Source of the DNA: UBA9547 sp043769845
GTDB taxonomy: Bacteria > Bacteroidota > Bacteroidia > Cytophagales > UBA9547
Assembly: GCA_043769845.1 (NCBI GenBank)
Contig: JAYVIX010000040.1
Location: 1-16,338 of the forward strand
Direction: 5' to 3'
Length of the DNA stretch: 16,338 bases
Positions 7,725-14,876 of the stretch are shown piece by piece; position 1 is the stretch's first letter; each line of letters begins with the position of its first letter. The notes below the pieces were generated by a model that saw only the letters and a list, made by a program, of their open reading frames with translations, did not search any database and was not told the origin of the DNA. Position numbers and translations under genes: made by a program.

Positions 7725-8651
7725 AAATACGTTTTTCACGTCATTCTCATAAACGCCTGAAATTCCTTCTTTCAAACCTATTTTTGCTTTCCAACCGATT
7801 GAGGCTAGTTTGCCAACGTCCATCAGTTTACGTGGTGTACCATCTGGTTTGGTGGCATCAAAACGAAGTTCACCTTCATAGCCAACCACTTCTTTTACCA
7901 TTAGAGCCAACTCGCCAATCGAAAGATCTTCGCCACAACCTACATTCACCAATTCGATACCATCGTAGTTTTGAAGTAAATAGTAACAAGCATCAGCCAA
8001 ATCATCCACGTGCAAAAATTCACGTTTTGGAGTTCCCGATCCCCATACTTCTACCGTGTCCTTTCCTTCTTTTTTTGCTGTATGAAACTTGCGAATCAAA
8101 GCTGGCAATACATGAGAATTATTTAAATCGTAATTGTCGTTCGGGCCATATAAGTTGGTGGGCATGGCCGAGATGAAATTGCAGCCGTATTGCAAACGAT
8201 AGCTTTCGCACAGTTTAATTCCTGCAATTTTTGCAATGGCATACGGTTCGTTTGTTTGTTCCAAAACGCCAGTAAGCAACGAATCTTCTTTCATCGGCTG
8301 TGGTGCAAATTTGGGATAGATGCAAGACGAACCAAGAAAGAGTAATTTGGTGACTTTATTTACATGCGACTGATGAATTACATTGGCCTCAATCATCAAG
8401 TTTTCGTAGATGAAATCGGCACGGTAAATATTGTTGGCATTTATTCCGCCTACTTTGGCAGCCGCCAAAATCACATAAGCTGGTTTTTCAGTCGCAAAGA
8501 AATCGGCAACAGCTTGTTGGTTTCTAAGGTCGAGTTCTTTGGAAGTACGAGTGACGATATTTGTAAATCCTTCTTGTTGAAGTTTGCGCACTATCGCAGA
8601 ACCAACCATTCCGCGATGGCCAGCAACGTATATTTTATCTTGTAAGTTCAT
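7722..8651 (-). CDS. fcl: GDP-L-fucose synthase (GDP-4-keto-6-deoxy-D-mannose epimerase/reductase)
   Basis: This enzyme converts the Gmd product, GDP-4-keto-6-deoxy-D-mannose, to GDP-L-fucose by 3,5-epimerisation and NADPH-dependent reduction. It is a 309-residue extended SDR. The nucleotide motif is GHRGMVGSA (11-19). The active site is plain: S108 in FLGSSCIYP, Y137 and K141 in EPYAIAK, and C110 and H180 at the places of the epimerase acid/base pair (each one residue past E. coli numbering). NLYGPNDNYD (166-175) and LHVDDLADACYYLL are also family blocks. The start at 8651 gives MNLQDKIYVAGHRGMVG, the normal beginning. The gene lies 88 bases after gmd on the same strand and is very likely expressed with it. 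A strong palindrome sits in that gap, so part of the gmd transcript may stop before fcl. The product supplies fucose to surface polysaccharide or glycoprotein. Confidence 0.96.
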   Translation of the reverse strand: MNLQDKIYVAGHRGMVGSAIVRKLQQEGFTNIVTRTSKELDLRNQQAVADFFATEKPAYVILAAAKVGGINANNIYRADFIYENLMIEANVIHQSHVNKVTKLLFLGSSCIYPKFAPQPMKEDSLLTGVLEQTNEPYAIAKIAGIKLCESYRLQYGCNFISAMPTNLYGPNDNYDLNNSHVLPALIRKFHTAKKEGKDTVEVWGSGTPKREFLHVDDLADACYYLLQNYDGIELVNVGCGEDLSIGELALMVKEVVGYEGELRFDATKPDGTPRKLMDVGKLASIGWKAKIGLKEGISGVYENDVKNVF

Positions 8652-8658
8652 TAAAAAA

Positions 8659-8724
8659 GGTTTTAGGGATTGGGAATTAGGTTTTAGGAGGAACCAGATA
8701 AACTAATTTCTAATCCCTAAAACC
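8659..8724. repeat. 22-bp palindrome between gmd and fcl, related to the one downstream of fcl
   Basis: Arm 8659-8680 pairs with 8703-8724 at 20 of 22 positions. The outermost 13 bases are perfect (GGTTTTAGGGATT against AATCCCTAAAACC), and the loop is 22 bases. The right flank reads CCTAAAACCCAAGACCTAA (8716-8734), which matches 18 of 19 bases of 7700-7718 past the other end of fcl. The element lies between two genes of one pathway on one strand, so it could modulate read-through, stabilise the gmd message, or simply be a dispersed repeat. Confidence 0.65.
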
Positions 8725-8739
8725 CAAGACCTAATTCAA

Positions 8740-9852
8740 CTATTCAGCGTAATTCAAGATTTTGTGTCCACCTTCTTTCAGATACAAATCACGTTTGAAT
8801 AACGCAACGTCAGCAGTCATCATATCTGTAACTAAGCTTTTTAAATCATGTTTTGGTTTCCAGCCAAGTTTTGTTTTTGATTTTGTAGGATCGCCTAACA
8901 ATAAATCTACTTCAGTTGGACGATAGTAGTTTTTGTCAACAGCCACTACTTCTTTACCGATTGGCAATTGGTATTCAGGATTGTTGCATTTTTTTACTTT
9001 CGCAGTTTCGTTTGCACCTTCACCAGAGAATTCTAGTTCGATACCAACATGTTCGAATGACATTTTAACAAAATCACGCACAGTAGTAGTTACACCCGTT
9101 GCGATGACATAATCTTCAGCCACATCCTGCTGCAAAATCAGATACATTGCTTCAACATAGTCTTTTGCATGTCCCCAGTCGCGTTTTGCATCAAGGTTTC
9201 CTAGGTGAAGTTTTTCTTGTAAGCCAAGTGCAATACGAGAAGTAGCACGAGTAATTTTTCTTGTCACGAAAGTTTCACCTCTTAATGGCGATTCGTGATT
9301 GAATAGAATTCCGTTGCAAGCATAAATTCCATATGCTTCGCGGTAGTTTACAGTAATCCAGTAAGCATACATTTTAGCTACTGCATATGGCGAGCGAGGG
9401 TAAAATGGAGTTGTTTCGCTTTGTGGAATGGCTTGCACTTTGCCGTAAAGTTCAGAAGTAGAAGCTTGATAGATTCTGACTTTGTCCTTCATACCCAAAA
9501 TACGAACAGCTTCCAATAAACGAAGCGTTCCTATTCCATCAACATCAGCCACATATTCAGGAGTGTCGAAACTCACTTTTACGTGAGACATGGCACCCAA
9601 ATTGTAAATTTCGTCAGGTTGTACTTCCTGGATGATACGAATCACGTTGGTAGAATCAGTCAAATCGCCATAATGCAACTTGAATCTGACGTTCGTTTCA
9701 TGTGGATCTTGATATAAATGATCAATCCTTTCGGTATTGATTAATGAAGTTCTACGTTTGATTCCATGTACTTCGTAGCCTTTGCTAAGTAATAGTTCCG
9801 ACAAATAGGCACCGTCTTGGCCTGTGATTCCGGTGATTAACGCTTTTTTCAT
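8740..9852 (-). CDS. gmd: GDP-mannose 4,6-dehydratase
   Basis: Gmd converts GDP-D-mannose to GDP-4-keto-6-deoxy-D-mannose, the first step to GDP-L-fucose and related deoxysugars; it binds NADP(H). With the start at 9852 the protein has 370 residues and begins MKKALITGITGQDGAYL, holding the nucleotide motif GITGQDG (8-14). The active site shows T132 and E134 in ASTSELYG, and Y156 and K160 in SPYAVAK, each one before the E. coli positions. NHESPLRGETFVTRKI (185-200) is a GMD block. The frame stays open 13 codons further up to 9891, but that stretch overlaps a -7-like box and adds residues (MVFSKHLL...) foreign to the family, so 9852 is chosen. fcl follows after 88 bases. The upstream gap is shared with the divergent sensor kinase gene. 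Confidence 0.96.
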   Translation of the reverse strand: MKKALITGITGQDGAYLSELLLSKGYEVHGIKRRTSLINTERIDHLYQDPHETNVRFKLHYGDLTDSTNVIRIIQEVQPDEIYNLGAMSHVKVSFDTPEYVADVDGIGTLRLLEAVRILGMKDKVRIYQASTSELYGKVQAIPQSETTPFYPRSPYAVAKMYAYWITVNYREAYGIYACNGILFNHESPLRGETFVTRKITRATSRIALGLQEKLHLGNLDAKRDWGHAKDYVEAMYLILQQDVAEDYVIATGVTTTVRDFVKMSFEHVGIELEFSGEGANETAKVKKCNNPEYQLPIGKEVVAVDKNYYRPTEVDLLLGDPTKSKTKLGWKPKHDLKSLVTDMMTADVALFKRDLYLKEGGHKILNYAE

Positions 9853-9888
9853 TAGTATGTGTAAAAAAAGTAGATGTTTGCTGAACAC

Positions 9889-9896
9889 CAAAAGTA
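9889..9896 (-). promoter_or_regulatory. Possible -7 box of the gmd promoter
   Basis: On the minus strand TACTTTTG matches TAnnTTTG. No TTG stands 19-20 bases upstream, so the -33 box is poor. The box gives a leader of about 30 bases to the ATG at 9852 and overlaps the first codons of the longer gmd frame, which argues for the shorter protein. Confidence 0.4.
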
Positions 9897-9910
9897 AGAA
9901 AAAACTTTGT

Positions 9911-9947
9911 CATAAGAATCTTACCAGTAATAAAACTGATACTTATG
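9911..9947. promoter_or_regulatory. Inverted repeat between the divergent gmd and sensor kinase genes, possible operator
   Basis: CATAAGAATC (9911-9920) and GATACTTATG (9938-9947) are inverted copies matching at 9 of 10 positions. Inside them CAGT and ACTG form a smaller pair around AATAAA. The repeat ends one base before the -33 box of the kinase promoter (9949) and lies upstream of the gmd -7 box, so a bound protein could affect both genes. It could also be chance in A+T-rich DNA. Confidence 0.35.
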
Positions 9948-9948
9948 C

Positions 9949-9978
9949 TTGCAAATTAAGACAATTTATATACTTTTA
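9949..9978 (+). promoter_or_regulatory. Bacteroidota-type promoter of the hybrid sensor kinase gene
   Basis: TTG (9949-9951), a 19-base spacer and TACTTTTA (9971-9978) match the consensus at all but the last base of the -7 box. This predicts a leader of about 25 bases before the ATG at 10010. The leader has no Shine-Dalgarno sequence. Confidence 0.55.
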
Positions 9979-10009
9979 TCACTGGAAGTAATAACCCATA
10001 ATATGTAAT

Positions 10010-12487
10010 ATGTCCCTAATTGATGATAGGCGAGTTAATTTTTTGAGAAAACTTTGCCTGATTACAATCTGTTTTCAAGTAATTTCATTGTTTTTTTATG
10101 TTTCGATGCCTCTTGGGGTGCAACTTGCACTTTCGGTCAGCATTCCAGCCACCGTTGTAGCCTTGGTTTTGTTGGATAAGTTTTCAAGATACAGGGAAGC
10201 TATTTTTGTTTTTTTGTTTTCCGTGTTTTTTCAACATGCATTCGCTTTTTACCTTTTGACAACCAATACTCAACTGAATATTGGGGCAGCATTCACAATG
10301 GGTAGCCTTATTGTTGTCTCTGGCGTAATGATTGGCCAGCGATGGGCATTGGTCATTACAGGATTGACTTTGCTTGTGGTGGTAATAGAAATGTATTTTA
10401 ATTTATATACAATTGATCGTGTTATTTATGGAAATCTGATTCAGCAAAAAAGCTTATACTCTCTTATAAGTATCTTGCAACCAGCTATTTTGGTCAATTA
10501 TTTTGGGTACTATTTTTATCATGCACTTGCGCAGGAAGAGAGAGATAAGAAAGAGATAAAATTCAGGTTGGCCGAAATCTTGACCAATTCCTTACAATCG
10601 GTCGTACTGATTGGTCGTGATCATGAGATTGTATATGCGGATACCAAGTCGAAAGATATTTTTAAAAATTACTTCGGAACCAATCTGGAGGAAGGTCAAA
10701 AGTGTCATGTAATTGCGCCTAAATATTTGGTAGATGCTTTTATGCAAAATTTAGGTCGGGCTTTCGAAGGTGAAAAAATCGTACGAGAACGAAAAATACA
10801 GTTTTCAGAAACGCATTCATTGTGGTTTTTGGTCATGTATGCGCCTTTGTACGATTCGTATGGAAATATTGATGCTGTTCAGTTTTCGTTACTTGATATT
10901 TCAGTACAAAAAAATGTACAAGAAGAGCTTCAAAAGGCAGAAGAACAATGGAAATATGCTTTGAATAGTAGTTTGGATGGCGTGTGGGATTGGAGCGTAA
11001 AAGACGGAAAAGCGTATTTCTCTAAAATGTGGAAAGAAATGCTCGGTTATGACGAATCCGAAATCAACGATTCGTGGGCCGAGTGGGAGCGTCTAGTGCA
11101 TCCGGAAGACAAACAACGCTCTTTTGAGGAAATCCTAAAACATGTGAAAAACCAAACCGAAAACTATATTCTCGAACATCGATTGCTATTGAAAAATGGT
11201 GGCTATAAATGGATTTTGGCCAGGGGGAAAATCATTGAACGCGATGTACATGGTAATCCAGTAAGATTTATAGGAACGCATACCGACATTGATCACATCA
11301 AAAAAGTAGAACAAGATTTGAAAGGAGCACAAGCCAGAGCAGAACAAGCGGCCGAAGCCAAATCTCTTTTTTTGTCTACGATAAGCCACGAAATTCGAAC
11401 GCCACTGAATGCCGTAATCGGATTTAGTAATTTGCTAATGCGTGAAACGGCTGAAAGCCAGAATTCTGAATATTTGCAAAACATTCAGACATCGGCCAAT
11501 CATTTGCTCTCGTTGGTGAACAATGTATTGGATATTTCAAAAATCGAAAGTGGAAAAGTAGAATTTGAGAAACGAGAATTTGAATTAGAAAAAATAATAG
11601 ACGAAAACATTTCGATGCTTTCGCTCCGAGCGATGGAAAAGGCGATCAGTTTACGAATTGGGAAAATTCCTGCCTTATCCTATACTATAGTAGGTGATCC
11701 TTTCCGATTGACACAAGTACTTAATAATTTGCTGGGTAATGCCGTGAAATTTACCAGCAAAGGATACGTGCAAATGGATGTCGAACTAATCGAAGATCGT
11801 GCAGCCGAATTAGAACTCAAATTCTCGATTTCAGATACAGGCGCTGGGATTCCTAAAAACAAAATTGAGACTATTTTTGAAAGTTTTTCACAAGCCAGTA
11901 CCGATACCGCTCGCAAATATGGCGGCACAGGATTGGGACTCACGATTTCGAAGCATTTGGTGAATTTGCAAGGAGGCGATATCTATGTCGAAAGCAAACT
12001 AAACGAAGGTTCTACTTTTTTCTTTCAACTTGTTTTTGGAAAAGGCCAAAAAATCAAAAAATCAGCCAAACCGGTGGATGAAAAAGAGGAATCTTTGGCA
12101 GGATTGCGAGCATTGGTGGTGGAAGATAATATTTTCAATACCAAAGTGTTGACTCGTTTCTTGGATATCTGGAAGGTAGAATATTCAGTGGCCGAAAATG
12201 GGCAAGAAGCGATAGAAAAAATCAAAGAAAAGGACTTTGATTTGATCCTAATGGACTTGCATATGCCCATAATGGATGGTTACGAAGCCACACGAAACAT
12301 TCGCGAATCGGGCAATTCGATTCATATTATGGCTCTCACGGCTAGTGGAAATTTTAATTCGAGTGGCGAAATGAAACAAAAGGGCTTTGACGATTATTCT
12401 GTAAAGCCAATCAATACCAAGGAGTTGTACAAAAAACTAAAAGAAGTGCGAAGTGGAATTTTGGAAGGTTTAATGGGACGAGGTTAA
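10010..12487 (+). CDS. Membrane-bound hybrid sensor histidine kinase with PAS domains and receiver
   Basis: An 825-residue hybrid kinase. Residues about 15-170 hold roughly six hydrophobic membrane segments of no named sensor family that I recognise. A divergent PAS-like domain follows (186-300), then a PAS_3-type domain (312-432) with GVWDWSV, MLGYDESEI and LVHPEDK, joined by a coiled helix to the kinase core. The H box ISHEIRTPLN has phospho-acceptor H460; the N box NLLGNAVKFT has N577; G1 is DTGAGIP (609-615) and G2 GGTGLGL (638-644). The C-terminal receiver (about 699-815) has E705/D706, phospho-acceptor D749 in MDLHMPIMDG, T777 and K799. No DNA-binding output domain follows, so phosphate must pass to a phosphotransfer protein or regulator not encoded here. 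The gene is divergent from gmd; its 3' end overlaps tilS by 18 bases on the opposite strand. The signal is unknown. Confidence 0.93.
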   Translation: MSLIDDRRVNFLRKLCLITICFQVISLFFYVSMPLGVQLALSVSIPATVVALVLLDKFSRYREAIFVFLFSVFFQHAFAFYLLTTNTQLNIGAAFTMGSLIVVSGVMIGQRWALVITGLTLLVVVIEMYFNLYTIDRVIYGNLIQQKSLYSLISILQPAILVNYFGYYFYHALAQEERDKKEIKFRLAEILTNSLQSVVLIGRDHEIVYADTKSKDIFKNYFGTNLEEGQKCHVIAPKYLVDAFMQNLGRAFEGEKIVRERKIQFSETHSLWFLVMYAPLYDSYGNIDAVQFSLLDISVQKNVQEELQKAEEQWKYALNSSLDGVWDWSVKDGKAYFSKMWKEMLGYDESEINDSWAEWERLVHPEDKQRSFEEILKHVKNQTENYILEHRLLLKNGGYKWILARGKIIERDVHGNPVRFIGTHTDIDHIKKVEQDLKGAQARAEQAAEAKSLFLSTISHEIRTPLNAVIGFSNLLMRETAESQNSEYLQNIQTSANHLLSLVNNVLDISKIESGKVEFEKREFELEKIIDENISMLSLRAMEKAISLRIGKIPALSYTIVGDPFRLTQVLNNLLGNAVKFTSKGYVQMDVELIEDRAAELELKFSISDTGAGIPKNKIETIFESFSQASTDTARKYGGTGLGLTISKHLVNLQGGDIYVESKLNEGSTFFFQLVFGKGQKIKKSAKPVDEKEESLAGLRALVVEDNIFNTKVLTRFLDIWKVEYSVAENGQEAIEKIKEKDFDLILMDLHMPIMDGYEATRNIRESGNSIHIMALTASGNFNSSGEMKQKGFDDYSVKPINTKELYKKLKEVRSGILEGLMGRG

Positions 12488-13813
12488 TTCGGCTATCCAA
12501 ATTCGTTTGGTCGAATCGTCCACCAAATAATGCCTACTATTTCGTACTCCCAACACGCTCAGGATTTTGCCTTGACTTTCGAGTACCAAGGTTTGTTGTT
12601 TTTCGAGCAGACTCATTTTTGCATCAATCAGCAAATCGCTTACTTTTTTCGAACCTTTCATCCCAAAAGGTTCTATCACATCACCATTTTGCCAAACTCG
12701 AATGTTGAGAGGGAATTCAACTTTTGCATAATCAAAAAAGAGTTTTTTCTGAGCTTTCAATTTCGCTAAAACCTGAGAATCATAGTCGATTAGCTCTATT
12801 TTTAAGACTTTCTCCGAATCAATCTGAACGCTTTCAGTCTCAGAAAAAAGAGTAAAATGAATTAATTTTTTTTCATTTATTTTAATCAGCCAATTTTCTC
12901 TGTCCTTTATTAAAACATGCGAAACGGAAACAAATGATTTGCCCGAAATACCATTCGCTGAATCTAGAATTTGTTTGCAAGTTGAAAACTCAAAACCAAA
13001 CTCTTTCAGAATAGACGAGAGAACAAAAAGTGAACTTGGTTCTTTTTGGACAGTTTGAATATTGATTTGGGCAATTCCATTCTTCCAAATCAGAAGCTCT
13101 TTTTTCTTTGTTTCGACAATGGCGTTCACTTGTGTTTCGGCAATGCTTATTTTTTCTACCGTTTGTTTGATTGTTTTTTCGAGCGAAGGATTGATCTGTT
13201 TCAGAAGTGGAATAACCTCGTTTCGAATCAGATTGCGGGCGTATTTGTTGCTGGCATTGCTACTGTCTTCGCACCAAACAAGCTGATATTCTTTGGCATA
13301 AGCTTCTATTTCTTGTCTAGTGGCGAATAGTAATGGCCTGACTACATGTCCATTGAGAGGTAAAATTCCATGAAAGCCAGCAATGCCCGTTCCTCGGACG
13401 AGATTCAACAAAACTGTTTCCAAGACATCATTTTGATGATGCGCCACTGCGATGCAAGAATAATGATGCTCGGCTCGCAATTCTTCAAACCAAGCATAAC
13501 GCAACTCGCGAGCGGCCATTTGGATGGAGAGCTTGCTGGATTCGGACGCTTGTTTGGTGTCGAATTTTCGAACGAAAAAAGGAGCGTTTATGATGCGTGC
13601 TAGATCTGAAACAAATTGTTCTTCTTGATCGGATTCTTCGCCACGAAGTTGAAAATTGCAGTGGGCAATTCCGATGGTGTAGCCCAATTTGTGTAATGCA
13701 TGGTGCAATACCACAGAATCCACTCCGCCACTGACGGCCAAAAGCACCTTTTCGTGTGGCTGAAAAAGCTTTTGATCTTCGATATAGGCCTTTAGGCGGG
13801 CTAGAAATTCCAT
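12470..13813 (-). CDS. tilS: tRNA(Ile)-lysidine synthase
   Basis: TilS uses ATP and lysine to convert C34 of the CAU-anticodon tRNA-Ile to lysidine, switching it from methionine to isoleucine (AUA) decoding; it is essential in most bacteria. The 447-residue protein has the PP-loop ATP pyrophosphatase motif SGGVDS (28-33), then IAHCNFQLRGEESDQEE (49-65) and AVAHHQNDVLETVLLNLVRG in the N-terminal domain, and the C-terminal TilS_C domain with PFGMKGSKKVSDLLIDAKM. The start MEFLARLKAYIEDQ is normal for the family and no other good start exists nearby. It is the last gene of the plsC run, 60 bases after the epimerase. Its start codon lies inside one arm of a perfect 16-bp inverted repeat (13805-13820 with 13845-13860), which may limit translation. 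The 3' end overlaps the converging sensor kinase gene by 18 bases. Confidence 0.95.
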   Translation of the reverse strand: MEFLARLKAYIEDQKLFQPHEKVLLAVSGGVDSVVLHHALHKLGYTIGIAHCNFQLRGEESDQEEQFVSDLARIINAPFFVRKFDTKQASESSKLSIQMAARELRYAWFEELRAEHHYSCIAVAHHQNDVLETVLLNLVRGTGIAGFHGILPLNGHVVRPLLFATRQEIEAYAKEYQLVWCEDSSNASNKYARNLIRNEVIPLLKQINPSLEKTIKQTVEKISIAETQVNAIVETKKKELLIWKNGIAQINIQTVQKEPSSLFVLSSILKEFGFEFSTCKQILDSANGISGKSFVSVSHVLIKDRENWLIKINEKKLIHFTLFSETESVQIDSEKVLKIELIDYDSQVLAKLKAQKKLFFDYAKVEFPLNIRVWQNGDVIEPFGMKGSKKVSDLLIDAKMSLLEKQQTLVLESQGKILSVLGVRNSRHYLVDDSTKRIWIAELTSSH

Positions 13814-13860
13814 GTGATTCGATTTGTAAATGTCTGCAGAAAATGAATCACATGGAATTT
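13805..13860 (-). promoter_or_regulatory. Perfect 16-bp inverted repeat holding the tilS start codon, candidate translational control hairpin
   Basis: AAATTCCATGTGATTC (13805-13820) and GAATCACATGGAATTT (13845-13860) are exact inverted copies with a 24-base loop. In the tilS message the 3' arm contains the tilS ATG (13813-13811) and the next two codons, so folding would bury the start. The 5' arm contains ATG directly followed by TGA (13853-13848). Because CATG is self-complementary, an ATG in both arms is automatic. The stem has no U-run after it and is too A+T-rich for a typical terminator. Confidence 0.7.
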
Positions 13861-13873
13861 GTTTAATAATTCA

Positions 13874-14875
13874 TTAAGCGCCTAACAAAGACAAGCGATT
13901 TTTCAAGGTGCGAAGGCGCACAAATTGCTCACCTTCAAAATCGGCTTGGGTGAAGTGGTGTTCCTTGTATTTGTTAAACAATTCGACCATTCCTTTTTCG
14001 AGCGTGTATTCCAACTTGAAATCGGGAAGTAATTTGCCCAAATAATCAAAATTGACTTTGTAATCGCGCGAATCGGAACCGACTTCGCCTGTGTACACGA
14101 TGGTCGCGTTCGGGACTAGTTTCTTTACCAAATCGCCCACATCTTTCACTTGGAAATTTTCCTCGTTACCGCCAATGTTTACTATTTGATTATGAATAGT
14201 GGCTTTCGGAGCTTCCAAGAAAGCCACAAACGCTCGAGCAATGTCTTTGCAATGTACCAAAGGACGCCATGGCGAGCCATCACTCATGATGCGGATGTCG
14301 CCACGGGAAATGGCGCAAGCCAATAAGTTGTTCACCACCAAGTCGATACGCAACATTGCAGAATGTCCGTAGGCAGTTGAGTTGCGCAAAAATGCTGGCG
14401 AAAAATGTTCGTCAGCCATTGCTGAGACGGCTTTTTCTGTTTCTATTTTTGAAATTGCATAGGCGGTAAGCGGAACTGTAGGGTCGGTTTCGATCATGTA
14501 AGGCTTGTCGCTTTTGCCATAAATAGAGCAGCTGCTCGAAAACAAGAAACGAGAGACGCCTGCTTTTTTAGATAATTCAGCCAAACGAATCGAGCCGTCA
14601 CGATTGACATCGTAGGTGATTTGGGGGTTCAGATCGCCCATTGGGTCGTTGGAAATGGCGGCCAAATGCATGACACAATCCACGCCTTGCAAGTCTTCGA
14701 TAGTCAATTGACGAAGGTCTTTGATCAATTCTACGTCTGGTTTTGTGAGTGTTTCCCATTCGCAGCCACCAAAAAGATTGATGTCGTTGCCGATGACAAA
14801 ATGCCCTGCATCTTTTAATAAAGGCACCAAATGTGCGCCTATGTATCCGTTATGTCCTGTTACTAAAACTTTCAT
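13874..14875 (-). CDS. NAD-dependent epimerase/dehydratase (extended SDR, nucleotide-sugar type)
   Basis: A 333-residue extended short-chain dehydrogenase acting, by family, on a nucleotide sugar with bound NAD(P). The nucleotide motif is TGHNGYIGAH (6-15). HLAAISNDPMGDLNP (70-84) is typical of a subgroup common in polysaccharide clusters. The active site shows the serines of FSSSCSIYG (112-120) and Y139/K143 in TAYAISK. WRPLVHCKDIARAF (203-216) is the substrate-side block. The C-terminal FTQADFEGEQFVRLRTLK is also seen in that subgroup. The start lies one base after the stop of the upstream gene (TAA-A-ATG), pointing to coupled translation. Exact sugar and reaction (epimerase or dehydratase) cannot be read from the sequence; a C4-epimerase-like role is one possibility. 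It is not adjacent to gmd/fcl and belongs to the separate plsC-tilS run. Confidence 0.85.
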   Translation of the reverse strand: MKVLVTGHNGYIGAHLVPLLKDAGHFVIGNDINLFGGCEWETLTKPDVELIKDLRQLTIEDLQGVDCVMHLAAISNDPMGDLNPQITYDVNRDGSIRLAELSKKAGVSRFLFSSSCSIYGKSDKPYMIETDPTVPLTAYAISKIETEKAVSAMADEHFSPAFLRNSTAYGHSAMLRIDLVVNNLLACAISRGDIRIMSDGSPWRPLVHCKDIARAFVAFLEAPKATIHNQIVNIGGNEENFQVKDVGDLVKKLVPNATIVYTGEVGSDSRDYKVNFDYLGKLLPDFKLEYTLEKGMVELFNKYKEHHFTQADFEGEQFVRLRTLKNRLSLLGA

Positions 14876-14876
14876 T

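Noticed and set aside
9853..9891. A 13-codon N-terminal extension of gmd starting MVFSKHLL.
   Set aside because: It overlaps a -7-like promoter box and precedes the conserved start MKKALITGITGQDG; the family begins at the latter.
9997..10012. Tandem AATATGT words at the sensor kinase start, with an out-of-frame upstream ATG at 10003.
   Set aside because: Two 7-base words in A+T-rich DNA are within chance, and the upstream ATG opens no useful frame.
13046..13603. Plus-strand frames of 74-94 codons opposite tilS.
   Set aside because: They are antisense to a well-conserved enzyme, with no motifs and no promoter.
13805..13860. The tilS inverted repeat as the ends of an invertible DNA switch or an insertion-sequence remnant.
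   Set aside because: Only 24 bases lie between the arms, no recombinase or transposase gene is near, and no target duplication is seen. A hairpin in RNA is simpler.
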